In this document: positions 1 through 14,000 of the stretch, one piece after another
Position numbering within the stretch: the first letter of the stretch is position 1
How the letters are laid out: each line of letters begins with the position of its first letter
Origin: Chrysomallon squamiferum
Lineage: Eukaryota; Mollusca; Gastropoda; Neomphalida; Peltospiridae
Length of the DNA stretch: 64,000 nt
Assembly: GCA_012295275.1 (NCBI GenBank)
Contig: CM022675.1
Coordinates: 5,513,519-5,577,518, forward strand
Direction of reading: 5' to 3'
Notes under the pieces: model-generated
What the model was told of the DNA's origin: nothing
Database searches by the model: none
What the model saw: only the letters and a program-made list of their open reading frames with translations
Program-made: the position numbers and the translations under genes

Positions 1-119
1 TTTTATATTTTTGTGTTTTCGCAGGTTTTTCCATGATATTTTAAGCTGTGTATTATTTTTTCTTTTTTTCTTCACTTAGTCATGATTTAACAATCGCTGT
101 ATTATCTAATCCTCTCCTC

Positions 120-455
120 TCTTTAATCAGCTCCTCTAATCCAGTCGTAATTTATCTGTAACCAAGTCCTCTGATATAGATTTAATATACCTGTAACAAT
201 GTCATACGGTACAGTTCTAATTTAACTATAACCAAGTCCTCTGATATAGTCCTAATTTAACTGTAGCCAAGTCATCTGATACAGTTCTAATTTAGATGTA
301 ATCCAGTCCTCTGATACAGTTTTAATTTAGCTGTAAGCAAGACCTCTGATACAGTTCTAATTTAGCTGTAAGCAAGACCTCTGATACAGTTCTAATTTAG
401 CTGTAACCAAGTCATCTGATACAGTCATAATTTAGCTGTAACCAAGTCGTAATAT
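120..455. repeat. 35-bp minisatellite in intron upstream of gene A SEA exon
   Basis: About nine degenerate head-to-tail copies of a 35-bp unit that contains the words ctgtaacc, aagtcctctgatac and agttctaattt. Unit spacing is regular although bases vary. The reverse complement of the same unit occurs at about 55840-55975, in the matching intron of the paralogous gene C. The rest of 1-877 is AT-rich intron; no exon seen. Confidence 0.8.
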
Positions 456-877
456 AACTGCTTGAAACCTGTTGCTTGAAACCTGATTGAATGACATAAA
501 TATGTGTTACTTTTTTAAAAGTAAAAATGGCTATGAATTGGCATAGGCCTCTATATTATTTATTTTATAAAAAAAAATTATTATTATTTTCATCTATTTT
601 AGAAAGAAAAAAATGTTACTTTTGGTCAAAGCAAACGATGCTGGGAATTATGATGTTTTTATTTTAAAACATTTATTTATTTATTTTTTTTTTTTTTTTT
701 TTGAAGTAATATACTATTTAAAAAAAAGAAAAAGAAAACGAAAAGTGCATTCAGTAGTATAAGAATTTTAAAATGTGCTAGTACATCAATTTCGAAATTA
801 TAAAACTGTTGTTTCAGCAAAATCTTTCTTTTAAGTAATCAACTGAAATATTTATCTTATTTTCCTTTGTTCTTTAG

Positions 878-981
878 CCACAAAATCAGTATCTGCTGTT
901 ATAACAGTTAATTACGAACTGAGAAATACGAATTCATCTTCAGCAGAGTATCAACAGGACTTAAAGATGATTAAAGAAAGT
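878..981 (+). CDS. Gene A exon: first half of SEA domain
   Basis: Bounded by ttctttag and AGT|gtaagt. Enters in phase 1 and leaves in phase 0, giving 34 residues that include SAVITVNYELRNTN and EYQQDLKMIKES. Both gene C SEA modules have an exon of the same 104-bp length and close sequence (53669-53772 and 55497-55600). This matches the N-terminal beta strand and helix of a SEA domain. Confidence 0.88.
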
Positions 982-1242
982 GTAAGTTTGTATCAGTGTA
1001 AGATCTGTAATAATTAATGAACGATGGGCAAATGAATTAAGAATTGGATTGAAGTATGAACAGATGGATGGATGGAGGGACTGATGTAAGCGTGGGTGGA
1101 TGGTAAAATAGTGCCATCTAATAGTGGTCTTTTTACTCAGAAACAAAACTGTCATTTAATATCATTGTATTGTTATTTTAACAGTTAAAATTAAACATAC
1201 AGGTCAATATGATCTTATACCTGTCTTCGCTTATAAAAACAA

Positions 1243-1288
<46 letters not shown>

Positions 1289-2043
1289 TTTCATACAGAT
1301 TCATTAAATTTGACACTTATTTTGAGCTCAACGTTGATCTATTTTCTGTATTAATGTACAGTAAAACTGAATTATGTTCCTTTGTTTTTTATTTTAGTTG
1401 ACAGAGTACTTCAATAAAACTGTTGTTGGGTTTGTTGGTGTAATTATCAACAGTTTGAAAAAGGGTAGCACCATTGCCTATGATGTCATCCTAAACAAAG
1501 ATTTACTAGACGTTGATTCAACAGCATTATTCACGAAGGCCATTGTTAATCTGTCATCAGCAAATATCACTTTCACTAATACGTCTGTCTCAGTTATTTC
1601 TCAACAAGTGAATGGCATAGTCAGTAAGTAGTGAAATTGTGCTGAATATTTTGCATTCAGATAATTTTAAAGAGTTCAGTTTACAATAATGTAGCCCGTT
1701 TCAAACACCAGAGCAATCTAGAAATGATATCAGAAATATTAAATTATATTTCTAAAATTAAGGTCTCTCAGAGATCAAAAAATATTTAAAAATTTAAAAA
1801 TTTAAGAAAGAAATTTGAGGACAAAGAAAACAAGATGATTCCACTGTTTTACCAGCAAGTTCAAAATACCTTGTTTTAAATTAATTTTTCAGAACTCGAT
1901 ATGAATATTACCATTGTGTTTCTTAGTCTAGGTTTCAACTTCAGAATTTCATACAGATTCATTAAATTTGACAACTTGTTCTCAAATGTCATATCTTTTG
2001 ACTAAATTTTGTATAATTTTTATTTTATTACTATAATGATTGC

Positions 2044-2095
<52 letters not shown>

Positions 2096-5000
2096 TTGAA
2101 ATACAAACAAAAAACTAAATTAAAACTGAAACAAATTGCTTATTATGTCTTAGTTTCTGTCATTCTTTCTTTTCTTTCTTAACCTTTCTTTCTTATGTTT
2201 CTTTCTTTATTTTATTTTTTCTTTCTAGTAACCAAGGATACCAGTCTATGTTCATTATTTGTTGATCTGGGAGGGTGTCCAGCACTGGAAAGTTGTCAAG
2301 TTGCTGATGGTGTACCAAAATGTAGTTCCTTGAAATCAGACGGTAATGATAAATGTTATTATTTTTCATAAGAAAACCCCAAGATCTGATTAGATCAATA
2401 GGTATATTTTGGTATTTTGTACTAAATTAAATGCTGTCACTGTTATTGCTGTAAACAGCCGTGAGAATAACCTGACTTGAAAATTTTAAATTGAACCAGC
2501 CAATATTCTGATGTAATGCTGTCGTTCTCAGTAAAGCACAATCACTCATAGAAAAACACGGACACTGTTAGTAAAACACTGACACACTAAGTAAAACAGT
2601 GACACTAATTAAAACACTGACATTCATAGTAAATCACTGACACGCTCAGTAAAACACTGACACTCAGTAAAACACTGTCACTATTAGTAGAACGTTGACA
2701 CAGTAAAACACTGATATTACTAGTAAAACACTGAACTCTTAGTAAAACACTGACACTCTTAGTAAAACAGTGACACTCTTAGTAAAACACTGACATTCTT
2801 AGTAAAACACTGACACTTAGTAAAACAGTGACAAAACAGTAAAACACTGACACTTTTAGTAAAACACTGACACTCTTAGTAAAATACTGACACTATTAGT
2901 AAAACACTGACACTTTAGTAAAACACTGACACTATTAGTAAAAACATTAGTAAAACACTGACATTATTAGTAAAACACTGACACTATTAGTAAAACACTG
3001 ATCGTTCTTAGTAAAACAGTGACACTTTTAGTAAAACACTGACACTCTTAGTAAAAACACTGACACTATTAGTAAAACACTGACACTCTTAGTAAAACAC
3101 TGACACTCTTAGTAAAACACTGACACTATTAGTAAAACACTGACACTATTAGTAAAACACTGACATTCTTAGTAAAATACTGACACTATTAGTAAAACAC
3201 TGACATTGTTAGTAAAACACTGACATTCTTAGTAAAACACTGACACTCTTAGTAAAACACTGACACTATTAGTAAAACACGTTGACACTCTTAGTAAAAC
3301 ACTGACACTCTTAGTAAAACACTATTAGTAAAAAAACACTGACACTCTTAGAAAAAACACTGACATTCTTAGTAAAACACTGACACTCTTAGTAAAAACT
3401 GACACTATTAGTAAAAACTGACACTCTTAGTAAAACACTGACACTCTTAGTAAAACACTGACACTCTTAGTAAAACACTGACACTCTTAGTAAAACACTG
3501 ACACTCTTAGTAAAACACTGACACTCTTAGTAAAACACTGACACTCTTAGTAAAACACTGACACTCTTAGTAAAACACTGACACTCTTAGTAAAACACTG
3601 ACACTCTTAGTAAAACACTGACACTCTTAGTAAAAACACTGACACTCTTAGTAAAACACTACTGACCTCTTAGTAAAACACTGACACTCTTAGTAAAACA
3701 CTGACACTCTTAGTAAAACACTGACACTCTTAGTAAAACACTGACACTCTTAGTAAAACACTGACACTCTTAGTAAAACACTGACACTCTTAGTAAAACA
3801 CTGACACTCTTAGTAAAACACTGACACTATTAGTAAAACACTGACACTCTTAGTAAAACACTGACACTCTTAGTAAAACACTGACACTCTTAGTAAAAAA
3901 ACACTGTAAAACACTTAGTAAAAAACTGACACTCTTAGTAAAACACTGACACTCTTAGTAAAACACTGACACTCTTAGTAAAAACACTGACACTTAGTAA
4001 AACACTGACACTCTTAGTAAAACACTGACACTCTTAGTAAAACACTGACACTCTTAGTAAAACACTTAGTAAAAACTGACACTCTTAGTAAAACACTGAC
4101 ACTCTTAGTAAAACACTGACACACTTAGTAAAACACTGTCACTCTTAGTAAAAACTGGACACTTAGGAAAACACTGACATTCTTAGTAAAACACTGACAC
4201 TGTTAGTGTGTAAAACAGTGATCTTTAGTAAAACACTGACATTCTTAGTAAAACACTGACACTCTTAGTAAAACACTGACACTCTTAGTAAAACACTGAC
4301 ACTCTTAGTAAAACACTGACACTATTAGTAAAACACTGACACTATTAGTAAAACACTGACACTCTTAGTAAAATACTGACACTCTTAGTAAAACATTTAA
4401 ACACTAAATTAAAAACACTGACACTCTTGTAAAACACTTGATTATTAAAACACTGACACTCTTAGTAAAACACTGACACTCTTAGTAAAACACTGTGAAC
4501 TGTACAGTAAAACACTGACAATATTAGTAAAACACTGACAACTTAGTAAAACACTGACACTCTTAGTAAAACAGTGACACTTAGTAAAACACTGACACTC
4601 TTAGTAAAACACTGGAACTTAGTAAAACACTGACTCTGAAAAGTAAAACACTGACACTCTTAGGAAATTAGTTAGTAAAACAAAACTGACACTCTTAGTA
4701 AAAGACTGTCACTCTTAGTAAAAACTGACTCTTAGTAAACACTGACACTTGAAGTAAAAAACTGACACTCTCAGTAAAAAACTGACAATATTAGTAAAAC
4801 ACTGTTTTAGTAAAACACTGACACTGTTAGTAAAACACTCTTTTGACACTCTTAGTAAAACACTGACACTCTTAGTAAAAACACTGTGACTGTTAGTAAA
4901 ACACTGAAACTCACTGAGGAAATTAGTAAAAAACCTGACTGTCACTCTTAATAAAACACTGACTGTCTTAGTAAAACACTGACACTCTTAGTAAAACACT

Positions 5001-8000
5001 GACACTTTTAGTAAAACACTGTCACTATTAGTAAACAGTAAAACACTGACAGTCTTAGTAAAACACTATTATTAGTAAAACACTGACACTTTTAGTAAAA
5101 CAGTGACACTTTTAGTAAAAACAGTGACACTCTTAGTAAAACACTGACATTCTTAGTAAAACACTGACACTCTTAGTAAAAACTGATTTTTTATCATTAG
5201 TAAAACACTGACACTCTTTTTAAATTAGTAAAATACTGACCTTCTTAGTAAAACACTGACACTTAATAAAAGACTGTCACTCTTAATAAAACACTGACTG
5301 TCTTAGTAAAACACTGACACTCTTAGTAGTAAAAAACTGACACTGTTTAGGAAAATAACTGACACTCTAAGTAAAAACACTATTAGTAAAACAATATCAG
5401 TAAAACACTGACACTATTAGTAAAACACTGACACTCTTAGTAAAACAGTGACACTCTCAGTAAAACACTGACACTCTTAGTAAAAACACTCTTAGTAAAA
5501 CTCTTAGTAAAACACTGACTCTATTAGTAAAACAGTGACACTTTTAGTAAAAACACTGAATTTAGTAAAATACTGATTTATTTCTTAGTAAAACAACAAA
5601 TTATATATATTATAAAAAGACTGTCCTCTTAGTAAAACACTGACTGTCTTAATAAACACTGACACTCTTAGTAAAAAAACTGACTGTCTTAGTAAAACAC
5701 TCTTAAAACTGACCAAATTAGGAAAATAAACTCTAAGTTTTTTGACAATTAAGTAAAACACTGACAATATTAGTAAAACACTGACACTATTAGTAAAACA
5801 CTGACACTCTTAGTAAAACAGTGACACTCTCAGTAAAACACTGACACTCTTAGTAAAACACTGACACTCTTAGTAAAACACTGACTCTATTAGTAAAACA
5901 CTGACACTCTTAGGAAATTTTTAAAATACTGACCTTCTTAGTAAAACACTGACACAATTTTAATAAAAGACTGTCACTCTTAATAAAACACTGACTGTCT
6001 TAGTAAAACACTTAGTAAAAACTGACACTCTTAGTAAAAAACTTGAGAAAAGTAAAACACTGTTTTATTAGTAAAACGTTGACACAGTAAAAACACTGAA
6101 CTTTTTAGTAAAACAGTGAACTCTTAGTAAAACACTGACACTTTAGTAAAATTTTTTTAGTAAAACACTTTTATTAGTAAAACACTGACATCTAGGAAAT
6201 TAGTAAAACACTGACATTCTTAGTAAAACACTGACACTCTTTTAAAACTGAAGTTGACACTCAGTAAAACACTGACACTATTAGTGAAAACACTAAAACT
6301 GAATTGAATTTATTAGTAAAACACTGATGGATTAGTAAAACACTGACACTTTTAGTAAAACAGTGAACTGCCAAAAAACACTGACACTTTTTAGAAAAAA
6401 CACTGACATTTAATAACATTGTATTCTATTAGTAAAACACTGACACTCTTAAATTAGTAAAATACTGACCTTCTTAGTAAAACACTGACACACTTAATAT
6501 TACTGTCACTCTTAAAAAATGACTGACTGTCTTAGTAAACACTGACACTCTTAGTAAAACACTGACTGACACTCATTAAAACACTGTCATATTGTAGAAC
6601 ACTCTTAGTGAAAAACTAGTAAAACACTGAATCAGTAAAACAGTGACACTTTTAGTAAAACACTGACACTCTTAGTAAAACACTGACATTCTTAGTAAAA
6701 CACTGACACTCTTAGTAAAACATTGTGACTCTCTTAGTAAAACACTGACTTTCTTAGTAAAACACTGACACTCTTAGTAAAACATTGACTCTATTAGTAA
6801 AAATGACACTCTAGGAAATTAGTAAAATACTGAAGTAAAACACTGACATTTTTTAAAAGACTGTCACTTTAATAAAAACACTGACTGTCTTAGTAAAACT
6901 GACACTCTTAGTAAAAAAATGACACTTAGAAAAATACTTGACACTCTTAGTAAAACACTGACAATAAGTAAAAACTGACACTATTAGTAAAACACTGACA
7001 CTCTTAGTAAAACACTGACACTATTAGTAAAACACTGACACTCTTAGTAAAAAACACTGTTAAAACACTTGACACTAAATTAGTAAAACAGACACTCTTA
7101 GAAATAAAAAACACCTTCTTAGACACTATTAGTAAAACACTGACAGATTAATAAAAAGACTGTCACTCTTAAAAAAAAACTGTCTTAGTAAACACTGACA
7201 TTTTAGTAAAAAACACTCTTAGGAAAATACTTACACTCTAAGTAAAAAACTGACAATTTTATTAAAACACTGACACTATTAGTAAAACACTGAACTCTTA
7301 GTAAAACAGTGACACTTAGTAAAAACTGACACTCTTAGTAAAACACTGACACTCTTAGTAAAAAACTCTATTAGTAAAACACTGACTCTTAGGAAATTAG
7401 TAAAATACTGACCTTCTTAGTAAAACACTGACACACTTAATAAAAGACTGTCACTCTTAATAAAACACTGACTGTCTTAGTAAACACTGACACTCTTAGT
7501 AAAAAACTGACACTCAGTAAAACACTGTCACTATTAGTAGAACGTTGACACAGTAAAACACTGATATTACTAGTAAAACACTGAACTCTTAGTAAATCAC
7601 TGACACTTTTAGTAAAACAGTGACACTCTCAGTAAAACACTGACACTCTTAGTAAAACACTGACACTCTTAGTAAAACACTGACTCTATTAGTAAAACAC
7701 TGACACTCTTAGGAAATTAGTAAAATACTGACCTTCTTAGTAAAACACTGACACACTTAATAAAAGACTGTCACTCTTAATAAAACACTGACTGTCTTAG
7801 TAAACACTGACACTCTTAGTAAAAAACTGACACTCTTAGGAAAATACTTACACTCTAAGTAAAACACTGACAATATCAGTAAAACACTGACACTATTAGT
7901 AAAACACTGACACTATCAGTAAAACACTAACACTCTTAGTAAAACACTGACACTATCAGTAGAACACCTGACACTATCAGTAAAACACTGACACAATTAG

Positions 8001-11000
8001 TAAAACACTGACACTCTTAGTAAAACAGTGACACTCTCAGTAAAACACTGACACTCTTAGTAAAACACTGACACTCTTAGTAAAACACTGACTCTATTAG
8101 TAAAACACTGACACTCTTAGGAAATTAGTAAAATACTGACCTTCTTAGTAAAACACTGACACACTTAATAAAAGACTGTCACTCTTAATAAAACACTGAC
8201 TGTCTTAGTAAACACTGACACTCTTAGTAAAAAACTGACACTCAGTAAAACACTGTCACTATTAGTAGAACGTTGACACAGTAAAACACTGATATTACTA
8301 GTAAAACACTGAACTCTTAGTAAATCACTGACACTTTTAGTAAAACAGTGACACTTTTAGTAAAACAGTGACATTCTTAGTAACACACTGACATTCTTAG
8401 TAAAACACTGACACTCTTAGTAAAACAGTGACTCTATTAGTAAAACACTGACACTCTTAGTAAATTAGTAAAATACTGACCTTCTTAGTAAAACACTGAC
8501 ACACTTAATAAAAGACTGTCACTCTTAATAAAACACTGACTGTCTTAGTAAACACTGACACTCTTAGTAAAAAACTGACACTCAGTAAAACACTGTCACT
8601 ATTAGTAGAACGTTGACACAGTAAAACACTGATATTACTAGTAAAACACTGAACTCTTAGTAAATCAGTGACACTTTTAGTAAAACAGTGACACTCTTAG
8701 TAACACACTGACATTCTTAGTAAAACACTGACACTCTTAGTAAAACAGTGACTCTATTAGTAAAACACTGACACTCTTAGTAAAACACTGACACTCTTAG
8801 TAAAACACTGACTCTATTAGTAAAACACTGACACTCTTAGGAAATTAGTAAAATACTGACCTTCTTAGTAAAACACTGACACACTTAATAAAAGACTGTC
8901 ACTCTTAATAAAACACTGACTGTCTTAGTAAACACTGACACTCTTAGTAAAAAACTGACACTCTTAGGAAAATACTTACACTCTAAGTAAAACACTGACA
9001 ATATCAGTAAAACACTGACACTATTAGTAAAACACTGACACTCTTAGTAAAACAGTGACACTCTCAGTAAAACACTGACACTCTTAGTAAAACACTGACA
9101 CTCTTAGTAAAACACTGACTCTATTAGTAAAACACTGACACTCTTAGGAAATTAGTAAAATACTGACCTTCTTAGTAAAATACTGACCTTCTTAGTAAAA
9201 CACTGACACACTTAATAAAAGACTGTCACTCTTAATAAAACACTGACTGTCTTAGTAAACACTGACACTCTTAGTAAAAAACTGACACTCTTAGGAAAAT
9301 ACTTACACTCTAAGTAAAACACTGACAATATCAGTAAAACACTGACACTATTAGTAAAACACTGACACTCTTAGTAAAACAGTGACACTCTCAGTAAAAC
9401 ACTGACACTCTTAGTAAAACACTGACACTCTTAGTAAAACACTGACTCTATTAGTAAAACACTGACACTCTTAGGAAATTAGTAAAATACTGACCTTCTT
9501 AGTAAAACACTGACACACTTAATAAAAGACTGTCACTCTTAATAAAACACTGACTGTCTTAGTAAACACTGACACTCTTAGTAAAAAACTGACACTCAGT
9601 AAAACACTGTCACTATTAGTAGAACGTTGACACAGTAAAACACTGATATTACTAGTAAAACACTGAACTCTTAGTAAATCACTGACACTTTTAGTAAAAC
9701 AGTGACACTCTCAGTAAAACACTGACACTCTTAGTAAAACACTGACACTCTTAGTAAAACACTGACACTCTTAGTAAAACACTGACTCTATTAGTAAAAC
9801 ACTGACACTCTTAGGAAATTAGTAAAATACTGACCTTCTTAGTAAAACACTGACACACTTAATAAAAGACTGTCACTCTTAATAAAACACTGACTGTCTT
9901 AGTAAACACTGACACTCTTAGTAAAAAACTGACACTCTTAGGAAAATACTTACACTCTAAGTAAAACACTGACAATATCAGTAAAACACTGACACTATTA
10001 GTAAAACACTGACACTATCAGTAAAACACTAACACTCTTAGTAAAACACTGACACTATCAGTAGAACACCTGACACTATCAGTAAAACACTGACACAATT
10101 ATTAAAACACTGTCATTATTAGCAGAACGTTGACACTTATTAAATGGCACTTATTAAAACACTCTCTTAGTAAAACGCTGACACTATTAGTAGAATATTG
10201 ACACACTTAGTAAAACACTGACACACTTAGTAAACACTGACACTCTTAGTAAAACACTGACACTCTTAGTAAAACTCACACTCTTAGCAAAATACTGACT
10301 TTCTTAGTTAAACACTGATATACTTAGTAAAACACTGTCACTCTTAGTAAAACTATGACTCTCTTAGTAAACACTGACACTCTTAGTAAAACACTGACTA
10401 TATTTGTAAAACGCTGACACTCTTAGCAAAACAATGTCACTATTAGTAAAATACTGACACTATTAGCAAAACACTCACTATTAATAGAACGCTAACTAAC
10501 TTAGCAAAAAAACGCTGACATTATTAGTGAAACACTTACTCTCTCAGTAAACACTGAAACAGTAAAACACTGACTCTCTTAGTAAAACACTGACACTCTC
10601 AGTAAAACATTGACACCCTCAGTAAAACACTGACAATCTTACTAAAACACTGATACTTAGTAAAACTCTGACATTCTTAGTAAAAATCTGACGTTCTTAG
10701 TAAAACTCTGACGCTCTTAGTAAAACACTGACACTCAGTTAAACACTGATACACAGTAAAACACGGACACTCTCAGTAAAACACTGACACTCATAATAGA
10801 ACTCTGACACTCTTATTAAAACACTGACAATGAGTAAAACACTGACACAATTAGTAAAACTGACATTATTAGAAGAGCTTTGACCTACGTAGGAAAACAC
10901 TGACATGATTAGTAAAACAGTGACACTCGTAGTAAAACAGTGACACTATTAGTATAACACTGACACTTATTAAAACACTGACGCTATTAGTAAAACACTC

Positions 11001-14000
11001 ACTATTAGTAGAATGTTGACACTCAATAAAACACTGACACTCTTAGTAAAACACTGACAGTCTTAGTAAAACTGTCAGTATGTGTAAAACCCCGACACCC
11101 TTAGTAAAACACAGTCACTATTAATAAAACACTGACATTCTTAGTAAAACACTGTCACTGTTCACTCTTATTTAAACACTGTTACTCTTGGTGAAAACGC
11201 TGACAATTTTGGTAAAACACTGATATGCTTAAGAAAATAATGACACTCTTAGTAAAATACTTATACTATTAGTAAAACATTGTTACTCTTAGTAAAACAA
11301 TATCAATCTCTGAGTAAAACACTGTCACTACTAGTAAAACAAAGGTATGAGAGATAAAGTATGTTGTAAATTCTGCAGTGGTTCCTATCACATGACTGAA
11401 ACAGATACACATTAGTCTTTTGGTTACAGATCAACTACAAAAGTAGCTTTAGACTGACCTTTAAATACAGCAATTTAGCTGATATTTTTGTTGTTTATAT
11501 CTATTTCATAATTATGTACTAACCGTTTGATTTCTGAAACACACAGACCTAGTCAGTTATTCGCTATTTACTTTGTTTAAAATGGTCATATCACTTAAGA
11601 AAGATTATTACTATATGTATCATATACAACGTTTCTGCACAATCTATATCCATTGCTCTGAAGTGACAACTATGTAAAACTCATATACATTATTACGAGA
11701 GGGCAGATAGAACTATGTAAACTCATAGACATTAGTACAGAGGACAGATACTACTATGTAAAATTCAGATGGCAGATACGGTTTGTACAACTCATAGTCA
11801 TTAGTAAAGAAAAAGCAGATACTGAGAGGGCAGATATAACTACGTAGAACTGATAGACATTAATATTCAGATGGCAGATACAGCTATAAATAATTAAATA
11901 TTTATCTGGATGATACAGCTATGTAAAACTCATATATATTGATACTGAGAGGGCAGATATAATTATATAAAGCTGATATACATTAATATTCAGAGGGCAG
12001 ATACAACTATGTAAAACTCAGACATAAATATTGAGAGGACAAATACAGCTATACATAATTAAGTATTTATCTGGATGTACACTCATGTTTTCAGTAAAAT
12101 ATTTTAATTATATATCGTTCAGAGCTAAAATATCAACTCAGTGTGTTTGTGATTTCAGTTTGTGATGAAAATACATGTATATTTCTTTCTGTTTGTGTCG
12201 TTGTTTGTCTGAATAAATGTGAATATGTATTCATATTTGTGTAGATGCATAGGATTACAAGTAAGTAGTTTCTAACATCATGCCCGTCATGTGCAGACAT
12301 TGTTGTTTTAGCTGTTTGTCATGTGCCTATGACTGTACATTGTGTGATTACAGAGCTGTATCCATATTCTGAAGCAACCAAAATGAAGACCGGTGATGAT
12401 ATATCTGAGAAAATAACTCTTAATTCAGGAATACCATTTTACCAGAGGATGCAGAACAAGATTTATGTAAGTATATTTATTAACGTAACTTTGGTCATAC
12501 GATGATATGGTTTAAATATTTTTTGCTTATATCCAGCTTTGTTTGTTTGTTTGTTTGATTGTTTATTTAACAATACAAATATCAGGGCGTTATCAGTTTT
12601 AGATATTCATCATGTGGTCATGTGCTGTGCTGTCCTATCATTCTGAAAATTATAGACTCTAGATGTAAACGGTAAAATGGCGGAATTCAAATATGTTTCA
12701 ACAGTATAGTTTTAAAGACATACATTGATGTGAGTCATAATAACAATAATTTTATCTGACTGTCTATACTGATAGTATACGACGTTTGTTTTCCTCAACT
12801 TTGATTGGTTGTCTGTTCACAATATTAAGCAGTGCAAAGTATCAAACACGTTTCTGATGTTCGGGCATAGAATCAAATGCCGTTAACTTATGTGCAGTCA
12901 TCTTCTGTTTTCAATCGCAAGAAGAAAAAGGCACATTCTTAACAGCTCTGTGCTATATCCACAAGTCCTTTTAAGTATATTATATGTTTAAGTTTGAAGC
13001 AGTGGTGAAAACTAAAGGTTGGCCAAAGACCCAGAGAATGAATTTGGGAAAGATGAAATCTCCGTACGTCTGTAAGAAATTGTATTGAAATTTGAAAATA
13101 CATTTCATTTTTGAGTGTAGGTAACAGAAAAGAGTGTTTTATCATCAAGTATTTCAGTCTATCGTAACAAATTCTACATCAAGTAAATACCATTATGTCA
13201 TTAAAGAAAGTTTGTGTTTTTGATTATTGACATATTCTAGTACGTTAATTAACCGTAATGCTAGTTTATTAACAGAATTATTTTACAACTAAATAAAGTG
13301 TACATCAAGTTACATTTTCAGAAAATGATATTTCCTTATAATTAAACAATCAATTTAAAGCAAATGTTCACAGAGGGAAATGTTAATACTGTTTAGGTAA
13401 TCCTTTATGTGTGTTGTTTATGGCAGCTGAGTAAAATGTTGTAGCACAGTTATAAAAAACAAGCAAATTATTTTTGTTTATAGAAACGTAACAGAGGTTA
13501 GCTAATAAACGTCTCTCACTGTATACTAGTATAGATACTGTACAGAAATTGAAAACTAAAAAAGTAGGTCACTCCACACCAGCTATGTACTCCTACCTTT
13601 CCATCAGTGTTTGCACGTGAACTAAAAATCGTTGTGTTTTACTTTTCATCTCTCCAGATCGGCAGTAACGGTGTTGTGAGTTTTGGAAGAGAATTCAATC
13701 CTATATACATGGACTTCCCGCCTTATTCACGCAGTGTTTTGTGTCCGTACTGTGCCGACATAGACGCCTCAAGAGGTGGAGAAATAAGATATCAACTGTT
13801 TGATAAAAACAACGCAAAAGACAATGAAACACTGAATGTTTTAAATCGAGCCAATGCAGACGTCGTTAACAACACCAGCGAATCAAAATTTGACGCGTCA
13901 CAGGTTTTTGTTGTCACATGGTACAGAGTGCCCAAATATGGATCTAACAGTCCAAAAACCGAGGTAAGAAAGCTTTTGTGAGGTTTGATAACTTTTAGTA

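Noticed and set aside
4715-5767. Small frames in the 20-bp minisatellite
   Set aside because: The unit length is not a multiple of three and copies are irregular, so frames are chance.
2527-11345. Possible CRISPR-like repeat array
   Set aside because: Units are contiguous without unique spacers, the DNA is eukaryotic with introns, and no cas-like genes exist.
12939-13148. Minus-strand frame of 69 codons
   Set aside because: No splice signals, domain or repeat support; lies in the NIDO intron of gene A.
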